Shown here: positions 8,067 to 17,341 of the stretch, piece by piece
Position numbering within the stretch: the stretch's first letter is position 1
Layout of the letters: every line of letters begins with the position of its first letter
Assembly: GCA_004145795.1 (NCBI GenBank)
Contig: SEIO01000001.1
Span: 1 to 64,000, forward strand
Length of the DNA: 64,000 nt
Direction: 5' to 3'
From: Lentibacillus lipolyticus
GTDB lineage: Bacteria > Bacillota > Bacilli > Bacillales > Amphibacillaceae
Translations under genes and position numbers: made by a program
Notes under the pieces: generated by a model
The model's database searches: none
Told to the model about the DNA's origin: nothing
Seen by the model: only the letters and a program-made list of their open reading frames with translations

Positions 8067-9371
8067 TCACGTGATGGTGTCGTGAATGAGGGAGGGTGCT
8101 ACATCATCCCCATTGTCCGATACTTTAATGCTTGCATACAGTTTTTCTTTTACAGCATCGATAGGGGAGTCGTTCGTATGAATTGTCAAAAGTGGCTCCC
8201 CTTCCTTTACAGGATCACCGATTTTTTTATGCAAGACAATACCGACAGAAAGGTCAATCGCAGATTCCTTCGTGGCTCTTCCGGCACCGAGCATCATTGC
8301 CGCCGTGCCTACATCGTCAGCAATAATTCCAGAAACAGTGCCGGACTTTTTGGCAGTCAATTCTATTTGCTGCGCTGCTTGGGGCAATAAATCTGGATTA
8401 TCGACTACCTGCGAATCGCCACCCTGGGATGACAAAAATGTTTTGAACCGGTCCAGCGCTTTCCCATTGTTCAGGTTCTCGGACAATTGTTTCCTAGCCT
8501 CATCCGCTGAATTGGCCATACCAGCCAAGACAGTCATATGGCTGCCAAGTTCTAGGCATAATTCTGTCAAATCACTTGGACCATTGCCTCTCAATGTGTC
8601 GATTGCTTCTTTTACCTCTAGTGCATTTCCGACTACTCTGCCAAGCGGCTGGCTCATGTCAGAAATAACTGCCATTGTTTTTCTGCCGACATGATTACCA
8701 ATGGACACCATCGCCTCAGCCAACTCTTTTGCATCCTGATAGTCTTTCATAAAAGCACCAGCGCCTGTTTTAACATCAAGAACAATCGCATCCGCTCCGG
8801 AAGCTATTTTTTTACTCATGATGGAACTGGCGATCAATGGAATGGAATTGACAGTGGCCGTAACATCTCGAAGACTGTACAGTTTTTTGTCAGCCGGGGT
8901 AAGATTACCCGTCTGTCCCACTACCGACACCTTATTTTTATTGACAAGGTTCATAAATTCATCGTTCGTTAATTCCACGTGAAAGCCTGGAATAGCTTCC
9001 AATTTATCAATCGTTCCACCAGTATGTCCAAGCCCTCTGCCACTCATTTTGGCAACGGGAACACCAGCGGAAGCAACGAGAGGGGCAAGAATGAGTGTTG
9101 TTGTGTCCCCTACTCCACCTGTTGAGTGTTTATCTACCTTGATCCCGGAAATGGGCGACAGATCAATTTGATCACCTGATGCAGCCATGGCAGCAGTCAG
9201 TTCTGCTCGTTCGGCTTCTGTCATACCCTGGAAATAAATGGCCATTAAGAACGCACTAACCTGATAATCCGGGATATCACCATTTGTGTAACCATCGATA
9301 AAAAAATGGATTTCGTCCGGAAGCAGCGCTTCTCCATTACGTTTTTTCTCAATGAGATCATACATTCTCAT
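8067..9371 (-). CDS. pdp: Pyrimidine-nucleoside phosphorylase
   Basis: 434 aa. The signature [20 protein letters not shown] of the thymidine/pyrimidine phosphorylase family lies near residues 107-126, and a glycine-rich phosphate-binding segment ([11 protein letters not shown]) lies at about 80. It cleaves uridine and thymidine with phosphate to the base and (deoxy)ribose-1-phosphate, which the neighbouring DeoB converts to the 5-phosphate. The ATG at 9371 ([11 protein letters not shown]) is chosen over the GTG at 9380 because it matches known Pdp N-termini. It lies 19 nt after punA and is the last gene of the salvage operon. Confidence 0.95.
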   Translation of the reverse strand: MRMYDLIEKKRNGEALLPDEIHFFIDGYTNGDIPDYQVSAFLMAIYFQGMTEAERAELTAAMAASGDQIDLSPISGIKVDKHSTGGVGDTTTLILAPLVASAGVPVAKMSGRGLGHTGGTIDKLEAIPGFHVELTNDEFMNLVNKNKVSVVGQTGNLTPADKKLYSLRDVTATVNSIPLIASSIMSKKIASGADAIVLDVKTGAGAFMKDYQDAKELAEAMVSIGNHVGRKTMAVISDMSQPLGRVVGNALEVKEAIDTLRGNGPSDLTELCLELGSHMTVLAGMANSADEARKQLSENLNNGKALDRFKTFLSSQGGDSQVVDNPDLLPQAAQQIELTAKKSGTVSGIIADDVGTAAMMLGAGRATKESAIDLSVGIVLHKKIGDPVKEGEPLLTIHTNDSPIDAVKEKLYASIKVSDNGDDVAPSLIHDTIT

Positions 9372-9389
9372 AGTTATCACCCGTATCCG

Positions 9390-10211
9390 TTAATTTGGCA
9401 GCGTAAGAATAATTTCGCTGACAAGCCGCAGAAAATCGCCGCGTACTTTTTCCGTTGTTTCGATCACTTCTGCATGGGTAAGCGGCTGGTCAAGCATCCC
9501 AGCAGCCATATTTGCTATGCAGGAAATGCCAAGGACTCGTAAACCGGTGTGAGCAGCCACAACTACTTCAGGAACTGTGGACATGCCAACCGCATCCCCG
9601 CCAAGTGTCCGGAGCATCCTCACCTCTGCAGGTGTTTCATAAGCAGGACCAGTGTTCCCGACATAAACGCCTTCCTGAACAGATATGCCCAGTTTGGACG
9701 CACACTCCCTTGCATGCTGCAAATAGGTTGCATCATATACACGTGACATATCCGGAAAACGCTCGCCCTCTTCTTCTTCATTCGGTCCAATAAGCGGATT
9801 ATCTCCCATATTGTTGATATGGTCTGTTATCAGCATTAAGTCGCCTGGTTGAAACTGTTGATTAATTCCACCGGAAGCATTGGTGATAACAATCGATTCA
9901 ATACCAAGCTCTTTCATAACACGGACAGGAAATGTCACCTGCTTCATCGAATAGCCTTCATAATAATGAAAACGGCCTTGCATTGCAATGACTTTTTTTC
10001 CTTTTAAGTCTCCCACTACTAGCTGTCCCTTGTGTCCGGCGACAGTTGATTCTGGAAAATGCGGTATATCCTTATACGGAACCGTAATAGGATTATCTAT
10101 TTCTTCAGCGAGCACGCCCAAGCCAGATCCTAATATTAGCCCGATGGCAGGTGTGTCAGTCAATTTTTCTTTTACAAATGCTGTTGCCTCTTTTACTGCA
10201 TTCCGATCCAC
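9390..10211 (-). CDS. punA: Purine-nucleoside phosphorylase
   Basis: 273 aa, PNP family 2 (trimeric type). GLILGSGLG (phosphate binding), GRFHYYEGYSM and NASGGIN are visible, with the base-contacting region near GMSTVPEVVVA. It phosphorolyses purine (deoxy)ribonucleosides, probably guanosine and inosine. It is sandwiched between deoB and pdp (15 and 18-nt gaps) in one operon. B. subtilis PupG/PunA is the counterpart. Confidence 0.94.
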   Translation of the reverse strand: MDRNAVKEATAFVKEKLTDTPAIGLILGSGLGVLAEEIDNPITVPYKDIPHFPESTVAGHKGQLVVGDLKGKKVIAMQGRFHYYEGYSMKQVTFPVRVMKELGIESIVITNASGGINQQFQPGDLMLITDHINNMGDNPLIGPNEEEEGERFPDMSRVYDATYLQHARECASKLGISVQEGVYVGNTGPAYETPAEVRMLRTLGGDAVGMSTVPEVVVAAHTGLRVLGISCIANMAAGMLDQPLTHAEVIETTEKVRGDFLRLVSEIILTLPN

Positions 10212-10226
10212 AACATCTCCCCCTGT

Positions 10227-11405
10227 CTATTGAATATCATCGAAAAAGCTTGTTCCATGATCTGGCATCTTAATACCGAAGTTATCTGCAACGGTTGCAC
10301 CGATATCGGCAAACGTCTTCCTTAGCGGTAATTCTTTCCCTTCTTCCATGCCAGGATGGTGCACAAGCAATGGGACATACTCTCGCGTATGGTCTGTTCC
10401 GTGATGGATAGGATCATTGCCATGGTCAGCTGTAATAATCAGTAAGTCATCTTTGTTTAATTTCTCCAGCACCTCCGGAAGTCTGGCATCAAAGGCTTCC
10501 AAGGCGTTTCCATAGCCCTCAGGATCACGGCGGTGACCGTATTTAGCATCAAAATCGACAAGATTCAAAAAGTTTAACCCCGTGAATGATTTTGACATGG
10601 AATCGATGAATTTTGTCATTCCGTCATCATTATTTTCTGTGCGGATAGCCTCTGTAATGCCCTCTCCATCATAAATATCAGATATTTTACCAAGGGCTAC
10701 AACATCGAAATCGGCGTCCTTCAGTTCATTCATGACGGTACGGCCAAATGGTTTCAGTGCATAATCATGGCGGTTCGATGTACGTTCAAAACTTCCCGGT
10801 TCTCCGACAAACGGGCGGGCGATAACCCGGCCGACCATATATTTTTCATCGAGTGTCAGTTCACGGGCGATTTCGCAGATATTGTACTGTTCTTCTACTG
10901 GAATCACTTCCTCATGGGCAGCAATCTGCAAAACCGAGTCAGCAGATGTATACACAATTAGTGCCCCGGTATCCATATGCTCCTTCCCTAATTCCTCAAT
11001 GATAGCCGTGCCTGATGCCGGCTTGTTGCCGATCACCTTTCGGCCAGTCTTTGTTTCCAGTTCTGAAATCAGTTCATCTGGGAAACCGTCCGGGAATGTA
11101 CGGAAGGGCTGCTGTATATTCAAGCCCATAATCTCCCAGTGTCCAGTCATCGTATCTTTCCCGTTTGAAGCCTCTTGCATTTTCGTATAATGGGCCATTG
11201 GTGATGTTGCTTTTTCAATGCCTTGAATCTTTCTGATGTTACTGAGTCCCAATTTTCCCATATTTGGCATAGAAAGACCTTCCATACGCTCTGCAATGTG
11301 TCCGAGCGTGTCAGCGCCTTCATCATTGAATTGCTTTGCATCCGGTGCCTCACCAATCCCGACAGAATCCAGGACAATTAGAAATACACGCTTAAAGTTT
11401 CCCAT
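10227..11405 (-). CDS. deoB: Phosphopentomutase DeoB
   Basis: 392 aa from the ATG at 11405, which AAGGAGG precedes; the frame is open back to 11495 but that part lacks a ribosome site. It belongs to the alkaline-phosphatase superfamily. Metal-site segments are [13 protein letters not shown] near the N-terminus and [18 protein letters not shown] near the C-terminus. It interconverts (deoxy)ribose-1-phosphate and -5-phosphate, linking the two phosphorylases downstream to central metabolism. Called drm in B. subtilis, where it also lies between xerD (ripX) and the PNP gene. Confidence 0.95.
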   Translation of the reverse strand: MGNFKRVFLIVLDSVGIGEAPDAKQFNDEGADTLGHIAERMEGLSMPNMGKLGLSNIRKIQGIEKATSPMAHYTKMQEASNGKDTMTGHWEIMGLNIQQPFRTFPDGFPDELISELETKTGRKVIGNKPASGTAIIEELGKEHMDTGALIVYTSADSVLQIAAHEEVIPVEEQYNICEIARELTLDEKYMVGRVIARPFVGEPGSFERTSNRHDYALKPFGRTVMNELKDADFDVVALGKISDIYDGEGITEAIRTENNDDGMTKFIDSMSKSFTGLNFLNLVDFDAKYGHRRDPEGYGNALEAFDARLPEVLEKLNKDDLLIITADHGNDPIHHGTDHTREYVPLLVHHPGMEEGKELPLRKTFADIGATVADNFGIKMPDHGTSFFDDIQ

Positions 11406-11496
11406 GCTGCATACCTCCTTAATCTTGTTGTTCCCTGTTTTCTTAACAATATGAACCCCCCACTGATGTAAGAGGTCTGACAACCACAATGACAAA

Positions 11497-12390
11497 TTAT
11501 GCCCGCGGGTGATACTCCTGGTACATATCTTTTAAACGGGCTTTTGTGACGTGGGTATAGATTTGTGTTGTTGATATGTCCGCATGCCCTAACATTTCCT
11601 GAACAGAACGCAAATCGGCACCGTTTTCCAGCAAATGTGTCGCAAACGAATGCCGTAGTGTATGCGGGGTAATTTCCTTTTTAATTCCGGAATCGTGCGC
11701 CAGTTTCTTGAGAATTTTCCAGAATCCTTGCCGTGACAATGGCCTGCCATGCTGATTGACAAACAATGCATTCTTATCCTGCTTTTTATTCACAAGACTT
11801 GCCCTTGAAAACCGCAAATAATCGTCAACTGCCTTTTTGGCAATCTCACCCAGAGGAACAATTCTTTCCTTTGCTCCCTTTCCAAAGCAACGAACGAAAC
11901 CCATTGTCAAATGCAAATCGCTTACCTTTAAAGATACTAATTCCGTTACCCTGAGCCCTGTTGCATAAAGCAGTTCAAGCATAGCTTTGTTACGGATATC
12001 CAAAGGTGTGTTCCCGCCAATAGCAAGCAACGCATCCACATCCTGGCTGGAAAGAATGGCCGGAAGTTTTCGTTCTTTCTTCGGTGTTTCAATATGTATA
12101 CTGGGATCGTGATCCGTTAGCTGTTCCCTGACCAGGAACCGGTGAAACGAACGAATGGATGAAATGGCCCTTGCAATCGTTGATGATGATTTCCCATCGT
12201 CTTTTAGTTTGTGCAAAAACCCTGTAATATCAGTCCGACTAATGTTGTTCCACGCAGATTTTCGGATTACTTTCTCCATATACTGCACATAGTTTTTCAA
12301 ATCTCTTCTATAGGACTGTAGGGTATTCTCGGAAACCCCTCTTTCAACTTGCAAATAATGCAAGAATTCATCTAAAGCGGGCTTGAGCAT
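11497..12390 (-). CDS. xerD: Site-specific tyrosine recombinase XerD
   Basis: 297 aa. The N-terminal SAM-like core-binding domain covers about residues 1-90. The catalytic domain carries R147 (ATGLRVTEL), K171 (GKGAKE), H243 and R246 (HTLRH), H269 (LGHADISTT) and Y278 (IYTHV), a full set of tyrosine-recombinase residues. With XerC-type CodV it resolves chromosome dimers at dif. Its place between yqzK and deoB matches B. subtilis ripX, so it is the housekeeping enzyme and not a mobile-element integrase. Confidence 0.94.
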   Translation of the reverse strand: MLKPALDEFLHYLQVERGVSENTLQSYRRDLKNYVQYMEKVIRKSAWNNISRTDITGFLHKLKDDGKSSSTIARAISSIRSFHRFLVREQLTDHDPSIHIETPKKERKLPAILSSQDVDALLAIGGNTPLDIRNKAMLELLYATGLRVTELVSLKVSDLHLTMGFVRCFGKGAKERIVPLGEIAKKAVDDYLRFSRASLVNKKQDKNALFVNQHGRPLSRQGFWKILKKLAHDSGIKKEITPHTLRHSFATHLLENGADLRSVQEMLGHADISTTQIYTHVTKARLKDMYQEYHPRA

Positions 12391-12394
12391 AATA

Positions 12395-12607
12395 TTACTC
12401 CCCTAACCGGAAAAATAAATTCAAACGGTCTATGAAACTTTCATCACCATCCGTACGAAACACTTTCACCGACGGACCTTCAGGCGGGTCATAGCGGTGG
12501 TACTGTTGATACTCTGCATGCATGTATCTTAACCCTGCATAAAACAAACATGTGCAAATGATGAAAATGACGAATACTTTTAGCGTGTCCCACAGCAATC
12601 GTTTCAT
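12395..12607 (-). CDS. yqzK: YqzK, small DUF4227 membrane protein
   Basis: 70 aa with one N-terminal membrane segment (about residues 10-27) and a short polar C-terminus. Length, sequence style and position between fur and xerD match the DUF4227 protein YqzK; no function is known. The ATG at 12607 is preferred to the GTG at 12616, since the GTG lies within the AGGTGAG ribosome site. It lies 4 nt upstream of xerD and is probably co-transcribed with it. Confidence 0.82.
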   Translation of the reverse strand: MKRLLWDTLKVFVIFIICTCLFYAGLRYMHAEYQQYHRYDPPEGPSVKVFRTDGDESFIDRLNLFFRLGE

Positions 12608-12802
12608 ATTTCTCACCTCTTTTGGCTATCTATCATTAAATCTATGCCAAAAAAGGATAACAATATACATATTGGTGAAAACGAATACGTCATTTCTACC
12701 CCAAAATAAACCATTTTTCCTAAAAAGTAAAGAACAAAAGCGCAGGCATCCTAACAACGCCACTTCCTGTGGCAGCGCCTGTATATTCTTATCTCTTCAA
12801 AA

Positions 12803-12837
12803 AACAAAAAGCCTTTCTTCCTGCTCAGAAAAAAGGC
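12803..12837 (-). terminator. Terminator of fur
   Basis: On the minus strand GCCTTTTTTCTGAGCAGGAAGAAAGGC folds into a 9-bp stem (one mismatch) followed by TTTTTGTTTTTTG. A second GC-rich hairpin (GCCAC/GTGGC within 12743-12783) follows it. The rest of 12608-12855 shows no gene. Confidence 0.75.
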
Positions 12838-12855
12838 ATCCGCACATCGTTCCCA

Positions 12856-13314
12856 TTATTTTGTTGATTCTACTGCTACTTCCTGGCATTGCTTGCAAAC
12901 ACCGTGAAACGTTAGCCGGTGATCTTTCACCTGAAAACGCCAATCTTTTTCAACAATCTGTTCGACTTCTTCCAGAAGATCTTCCTCAATTTCCTCAACA
13001 GATCCGCATTCAATGCAGACAAGATGATGATGAAAGTGTTCCGCACCTTCTTTTCGCAAGTCATAGCGTGATACACTGTCACCAAAATTTATTTTATCAA
13101 CAATCTTTAACTCCGACAGCAATTCCAGTGTCCGGTAAACAGTAGCCAGCCCTATTTCAGGGGCTTTCTCTTTCACCAGCAGGTAAACATCTTCGGCACT
13201 AAGATGGTCTTCCTCGCGTTCCAACAACACCCTAACAGTTGCCTCACGCTGTGGAGTAAGTTTGTAGCTTTGAGCGTGGAGCTGTTTTTTTATCCGCTCG
13301 ATCCGATGTTCCAT
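12856..13314 (-). CDS. fur: Ferric uptake regulator Fur
   Basis: 152 aa from the ATG at 13314 (GGGAGGGG precedes). The N-terminal winged helix covers about residues 1-80. The regulatory site AEHFHHHLVC follows, and two CxxC pairs (C100/C103 and C140/C143) form the structural zinc site. Fur-family repressors of this kind control iron uptake. Position next to yqzK/xerD and spoIIM, and similarity to B. subtilis Fur, favour Fur over PerR or Zur. Upstream is a consensus sigma-A promoter touching a PerR-type box. Confidence 0.92.
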   Translation of the reverse strand: MEHRIERIKKQLHAQSYKLTPQREATVRVLLEREEDHLSAEDVYLLVKEKAPEIGLATVYRTLELLSELKIVDKINFGDSVSRYDLRKEGAEHFHHHLVCIECGSVEEIEEDLLEEVEQIVEKDWRFQVKDHRLTFHGVCKQCQEVAVESTK

Positions 13315-13345
13315 GGCAAGTCCCCTCCCTATAATCCCCATCTTT

Positions 13346-13374
13346 ATTATAGGCACACACCCAAATTGTGTCAA
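13346..13374 (-). promoter_or_regulatory. Consensus sigma-A promoter of fur
   Basis: Minus strand: TTGACA (13369-13374), 17-nt spacer, TATAAT (13346-13351). Both hexamers are perfect matches. The ATG of fur follows about 32 nt after the -10. Confidence 0.85.
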
Positions 13375-13375
13375 A

Positions 13376-13390
13376 GTATAATAATTATAA
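13376..13390. promoter_or_regulatory. PerR-type operator abutting the fur promoter
   Basis: GTATAATAATTATAA agrees with the Per box TTATAATNATTATAA at every position but the first. It begins one base upstream of the -35 hexamer of fur. In B. subtilis PerR represses fur, which makes PerR the likely binder. Fur binding to the same 7-1-7-like element cannot be excluded from sequence. Confidence 0.7.
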
Positions 13391-13424
13391 ATTGTTATCT
13401 GTAATTATTATTACATAGTAATTA

Positions 13425-14066
13425 TTATTGTTTATAAAAGGACTTTATAAACATTTCCATTGCTTCATTGGCAACATAGGCTTCAAGCACTGCTGCTGCC
13501 AATGAAACTGCAATCAGGGAGGAAAATGCGATCACATACTTGCCCAGCGGCTGTAAAACCGGTTGTGAAATCTTACGGGAAAAGAGCTTGCCTAAAAGGG
13601 TCAGGGAAAATATCATGGACAGGCTTCCTGCAGCTATATAAATTGGAATAACAAGAAGGTTTTGCGGCGCAATCGATAAAGATGCTAAAAACAGTCCCTG
13701 CATTCCCAGCTGATTAACGATGAATCCAACGGAAAAACCAACAATCATCCCCTTGATGAACAACAAAATCCATACAGCCGGGAGACCGATAACCGACAAC
13801 CCTAAAACAAACAATATGAACAGATATTTGACATGATAAAAGAAGCTGTTTTTCAGTATTATAGTGTTTCCGGCCTGCTCATCAGCAGTTATCTCACCAA
13901 AAAAACGTTCAAGATAAAAAAACAGGTCCTGCTTCTGGATAAAATTCATACTGTTAACAATGACTGCACCAAAGATAATTCCTGTCAAAAATAGGATTGT
14001 CATGAAAATATAAATGGTAGCGTGCTCTTTCACATGGTCTATCAGCAGTGTCCGTTTATTGTACAT
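13425..14066 (-). CDS. spoIIM: SpoIIM, stage II sporulation membrane protein
   Basis: 213 aa, SpoIIM/DUF95 family. About five hydrophobic segments, with an N-terminal cytoplasmic tail. SpoIIM recruits SpoIIP and SpoIID to the septum and then the engulfing membrane in the mother cell. A SpoIIP homologue is encoded at 3.2-4.4 kb. It lies downstream of endoQ, as in B. subtilis (yqxK-spoIIM). TGGAGG precedes the ATG. CATAGTTT upstream (minus strand) weakly resembles a sigma-E -10, but no good -35 was found. Confidence 0.9.
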   Translation of the reverse strand: MYNKRTLLIDHVKEHATIYIFMTILFLTGIIFGAVIVNSMNFIQKQDLFFYLERFFGEITADEQAGNTIILKNSFFYHVKYLFILFVLGLSVIGLPAVWILLFIKGMIVGFSVGFIVNQLGMQGLFLASLSIAPQNLLVIPIYIAAGSLSMIFSLTLLGKLFSRKISQPVLQPLGKYVIAFSSLIAVSLAAAVLEAYVANEAMEMFIKSFYKQ

Positions 14067-14174
14067 TGGAATCCTCCATTACCCTGTTTTGTTCCGGTGT
14101 CCTTTCCGAACATCCTCTAGTAAAAACTATGAAGAATCCAACGCAAACATACCAAATGATTTTTTTCAGTTGTT

Positions 14175-15344
14175 TCAGGTAGTGGAAACACTCCCGTATT
14201 TTCCGCCGCCACCGGCTTTAATAGCCAATTTCCCCTCTCTCATATCGATAATGGTTGTTGCTAGTTTTTCTGGTATAACGTTGATCAATTCATGGTACGG
14301 AACATGATGGATGACATTCATCTCTGTCTGAAAATGTTCCAGCAGCTTCGCGAACGTTTTCGGTCCCAGCGCTGGTAAATATTCCAGCGGAACTTGGTAT
14401 AAATAAGGCGGGCGGTCCGGTTTTTCGGCTGTGGTATCCTGTAACTCCTGGATACGGTCAAACACGCCCTTCACAATTTTATTCGATCCACAGGCAGGAC
14501 ACGTGGCAGCATCGGTATCGATCGGCTCCAGACATTGACTGCAGACAGTTGTGTAGTACTTCCCAAGAAAGGGATTCATACCAAAGTTTCGTTCCACTCT
14601 GCGATTTTCTACATGGTGCAGTGCCCAGTAAAACTCCTTAAAGGATGCTTCTGCTATTGTCAGCTCCTGGTACTCCCTTGCGATCTTCGGGAGTGAGTGA
14701 GCGTCAGAGTTGGACAGAAACGTGTACCGGTGCAGTTCGCTTATCTGATCAGCCATTGCTGTATCCGAGCTAAGTCCCAGTTCAATGCCGTCAATTAAAT
14801 CGGAATCAAACACTTCCGTCAGCGATTGGTGAACTCCTTTTCCGTACATGCTCTTAAACGGTGTGAAGACGTGTGCGGGAATAAAAATACCGGAGAGCTC
14901 TTTAACTTTATACTGCAGCTCCTTCCCTGAACCGTAATAGCGTTGAGAGCTTAACGTAATATTTTTCATTTTAGATGCAAGCCATTCCGTAAAGGCCTCC
15001 ATGCTCGCCAAGGTCGGAAGAAAGCACAAGACATGAATGGGGCCTTGACAATGCGCATCGTATACTTCAATTTCTGAACCAAGCAATAGTGTAACTGATT
15101 CAAAGCGTATTCCGCCGTCACCCTGTTCATAGGCATGTCCAGAACTGATTAGTTCCTTTATTTCCTGCTGCACAGCCGGTGCATGGCTGTCAATCACACC
15201 CGCCATATGAATCCCTTTATTACGGCTCGCCTCTTTTAATATATTTGTCAGTGTCAGGGTCTTGGCGCCGGTTATCTTTACCGGGTGATCATACATATCC
15301 CGTCCGATATGAATATGCATGTCTGCAAAAAACGATTGCAGCAT
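14175..15344 (-). CDS. Endonuclease Q family DNA-repair nuclease (YqxK-like)
   Basis: 389 aa from the ATG at 15344 (GGAAAGGATG precedes); the open frame back to 15404 overlaps nudF. A PHP-type metal site (ADMHIHIG with D8, H10, H12; SNSDAH with D214 and H216) is followed by a four-cysteine zinc ribbon (C268, C271, C282, C285) and a C-terminal helix-hairpin-helix-like segment (LPALGPKTF). This is the layout of EndoQ, which cuts DNA 5' of deaminated bases in Thermococcales and some Bacillus. It lies 4 nt after nudF, so the two are probably co-expressed. The specific substrate is inferred from the family. Confidence 0.85.
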   Translation of the reverse strand: MLQSFFADMHIHIGRDMYDHPVKITGAKTLTLTNILKEASRNKGIHMAGVIDSHAPAVQQEIKELISSGHAYEQGDGGIRFESVTLLLGSEIEVYDAHCQGPIHVLCFLPTLASMEAFTEWLASKMKNITLSSQRYYGSGKELQYKVKELSGIFIPAHVFTPFKSMYGKGVHQSLTEVFDSDLIDGIELGLSSDTAMADQISELHRYTFLSNSDAHSLPKIAREYQELTIAEASFKEFYWALHHVENRRVERNFGMNPFLGKYYTTVCSQCLEPIDTDAATCPACGSNKIVKGVFDRIQELQDTTAEKPDRPPYLYQVPLEYLPALGPKTFAKLLEHFQTEMNVIHHVPYHELINVIPEKLATTIIDMREGKLAIKAGGGGKYGSVSTT

Positions 15345-15348
15345 CAAA

Positions 15349-15894
15349 CTACATCCTTTCCAATGATTCCAAGTATAGTATAGCGTAATTTGTTTTTGCA
15401 TCATGAATCCACTGGTCTTTCACATACTGTTTTGCTTCTTCCAGCGTCAGTTCCACCCGTTCTACAAATTCATCCTCATCACCTGCCGCGGCATCCTCGA
15501 CCGGTTCGATGTCCTCTGTCAAATAAAGATACATGATTTCATTAGCAAATCCGGGTGAAGTATAGAACGATGTCACAAATTGAAGCGCATCTGTTCGGTA
15601 TCCCGTCTCTTCTTCCAATTCGCGCAGCGCTGTCATTTCCGGGTCTTCACCATCTTCCAGTTTCCCGGCCGGTATTTCCACAAGCACTTTTTCAAGAGGT
15701 TTCCGGTATTGCTTGACGAACACAATTTTATTCTCCTTTGTAATCGGGATAATCCCCACTGCCCCAGTATGTCTGACGAGTTCCCTTCTTGACACCTTTC
15801 CATCTGGGAGCGTCACATCATCCACCTGCAGCTTGACGACCTTCCCATCATAAATTGTTTCTGTATGAACCGTTTTTTCCTCAAACTCTTTCAT
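15349..15894 (-). CDS. nudF: ADP-ribose pyrophosphatase, Nudix family
   Basis: 181 aa from the ATG at 15894. The Nudix box reads GKLEDGEDPEMTALRELEEE followed by TGY (residues about 86-108), matching GX5EX7REUXEEXGU. It hydrolyses ADP-ribose to AMP and ribose-5-phosphate. AAAGGATG precedes the chosen ATG; an ATG three codons earlier sits within that ribosome site. Start residues and length match B. subtilis NudF (YqkG). It diverges from the aldo/keto reductase on the other strand, again as in B. subtilis (yqkF-yqkG). Confidence 0.92.
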   Translation of the reverse strand: MKEFEEKTVHTETIYDGKVVKLQVDDVTLPDGKVSRRELVRHTGAVGIIPITKENKIVFVKQYRKPLEKVLVEIPAGKLEDGEDPEMTALRELEEETGYRTDALQFVTSFYTSPGFANEIMYLYLTEDIEPVEDAAAGDEDEFVERVELTLEEAKQYVKDQWIHDAKTNYAILYLESLERM

Positions 15895-16012
15895 ATGTCC
15901 CATCCTTTAACAATGAAGTGCTCGTTCCATTTTAGCACATTGTAAATAATTGTACTTGTCTCGTTCCCTCTTTTACAATGGAACTAATGATATTGTAATG
16001 GAGGTCGGTAAC

Positions 16013-16927
16013 ATGAAAAAGAATCAGCTTGGACAGTCAGATTTACACGTTTCTGAACTGACACTCGGCTGCATGTCGCTTGGGACAAATAGCAGTAAAG
16101 CAAAAGAAATTATTAACCGTTCACTGGATGCTGGCATTAATCACTTGGACACTGCTGACCTATATGATTTCGGCCGAAATGAAGAAATTGTCGGTGAGGC
16201 CATAAGAGATAAACGGGACCAGATTATTTTGACAACAAAAGTTGGCAACCATTTCAACAAAGACAAGGAGGACTGGTTCTGGGATCCATCCAGGGAGCAT
16301 ATTAAACAGGGCCTCAAAGATAGTCTGCACCGTCTTGGCACGGATTATATCGATTTTTACATGCTGCACGGTGGCACGATCAACGATCCAATCAATGAAA
16401 CCATTGATGCTTTCGAAGATTTGAAAAAAGAGGGATTGATCCGGGCATACGGCATATCGTCCATTCGTCCGAATGTCATCCGTGAGTACGTCAGCCGTTC
16501 CACCATTGATGCCGTCATGATGCAGTATAATCTGCTCGACCGCCGCCCGGAAGAAGAAATATTGGATTTGCTGCATGAAAACAACATTAGCGTACTTGCC
16601 CGTGGACCGTTGGCAAAAGGCATGTTCAGCAGTCAGGCCGAACAACAGCTTGAGAAAAAAGGCAAAGACGGTTTTCTCGATTATGCCTATGATGAATTGA
16701 AAACCATCCAGCAAAAACTGACCGAATTAAGTGGCGGCCATTCGCTGAACGCAATCGCATTACGCTATATCCTAAAGCACCCCGCCGTTGCGAGTGCCGT
16801 ATTCGGGGCAAGCTCAGTCGAACAAGTGGAAGAAAATGTTAATGCCAGCTATACAACGCTGACGGACGAAACGTATCAGGCCATCCAGGAAATAACCAAA
16901 CCGATTCAGTATGCCAGCCACCGATAG
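16013..16927 (+). CDS. NADPH-dependent aldo/keto reductase (YqkF-like)
   Basis: 304 aa TIM-barrel protein of the AKR superfamily. Catalytic-tetrad segments are visible: LDTADLYDFGRNE (D and Y), LTTKVG (K) and YMLHGG (H). The C-terminal HPAVASAVFGASSVEQ segment is typical of the NADP-binding end. The ATG at 16013 follows TGGAGGTC at good spacing; the frame is open back to 15950. It reduces aldehydes or ketones with NADPH, but the physiological substrate is unknown. Position beside nudF suggests orthology to YqkF. Confidence 0.85.
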   Translation: MKKNQLGQSDLHVSELTLGCMSLGTNSSKAKEIINRSLDAGINHLDTADLYDFGRNEEIVGEAIRDKRDQIILTTKVGNHFNKDKEDWFWDPSREHIKQGLKDSLHRLGTDYIDFYMLHGGTINDPINETIDAFEDLKKEGLIRAYGISSIRPNVIREYVSRSTIDAVMMQYNLLDRRPEEEILDLLHENNISVLARGPLAKGMFSSQAEQQLEKKGKDGFLDYAYDELKTIQQKLTELSGGHSLNAIALRYILKHPAVASAVFGASSVEQVEENVNASYTTLTDETYQAIQEITKPIQYASHR

Positions 16928-16954
16928 GCTCTACTACTGTTATAATCAAATAGA

Positions 16955-17150
16955 AGCAGAAAAAGTGGCTGGAACAACAATATGGAAGCAAACGTGACAT
17001 TTATTGTTTATCCACGCAGACGAGATAAACTGCGGCGTAATTCAAATGGAAGATTAGTCTACCGCATTATAACAATGCGACGTTGAATTCCGCTCCGGGC
17101 AGTCGCTTTCCGCGGACTGCCCTTCACTCCAATTAAAAATGAAAAGTTTA
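16955..17150. repeat. Diverged copy of the palindromic repeat element
   Basis: The gene-free stretch 16928-17341 contains GTGGCTGGAACAA (compare CTGGGACATAA at 7441), CTGCGGCGTAATTCAA (compare ATGCGTCGTAACTTCAA at 7488) and CCGCTCCGGGCAGTCGCTTT followed by CCGCGG (compare the core at 7550-7580). It appears to be a partial, decayed copy. The rest of the gap holds the promoter region of the Y-family polymerase gene. Confidence 0.55.
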
Positions 17151-17277
17151 TCCCACAAAAATTCCTCCTTCAGTATTCAATTTTCGTTTATGATTTTCGT
17201 TATGCCCCATCCTTTTTTATGTTCGTGAAACGATCATAACAGCAGAAGCACATTTGGTCAGCACACATAAATTTCCA

Positions 17278-17306
17278 TTGATAATACACAAAGAAACGAA
17301 TATAAT
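17278..17306 (+). promoter_or_regulatory. Sigma-A promoter of the polY2 gene
   Basis: TTGATA (17278-17283) and TATAAT (17301-17306) are separated by 17 nt. The LexA-type box begins 1 nt after the -10. Confidence 0.75.
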
Positions 17307-17307
17307 A

Positions 17308-17321
17308 AGAACAAATGTTCC
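17308..17321. promoter_or_regulatory. LexA (SOS) box
   Basis: AGAACAAATGTTCC matches the Bacillus SOS consensus CGAACRNRYGTTYC at 13 of 14 positions. The core GAAC-N4-GTTC is perfect. It lies just downstream of the -10 hexamer, so bound LexA would block transcription of the Y-family polymerase. Confidence 0.8.
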
Positions 17322-17341
17322 TGTTAGTGAGGTGAGCATCA

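Noticed and set aside
13402-13430. Direct repeats GTAATTATTATT downstream of the PerR-like box as a second PerR or Fur operator
   Set aside because: They do not match TTATAATNATTATAA or the 7-1-7 Fur box well, and simple A/T richness explains them. They run into the spoIIM stop.
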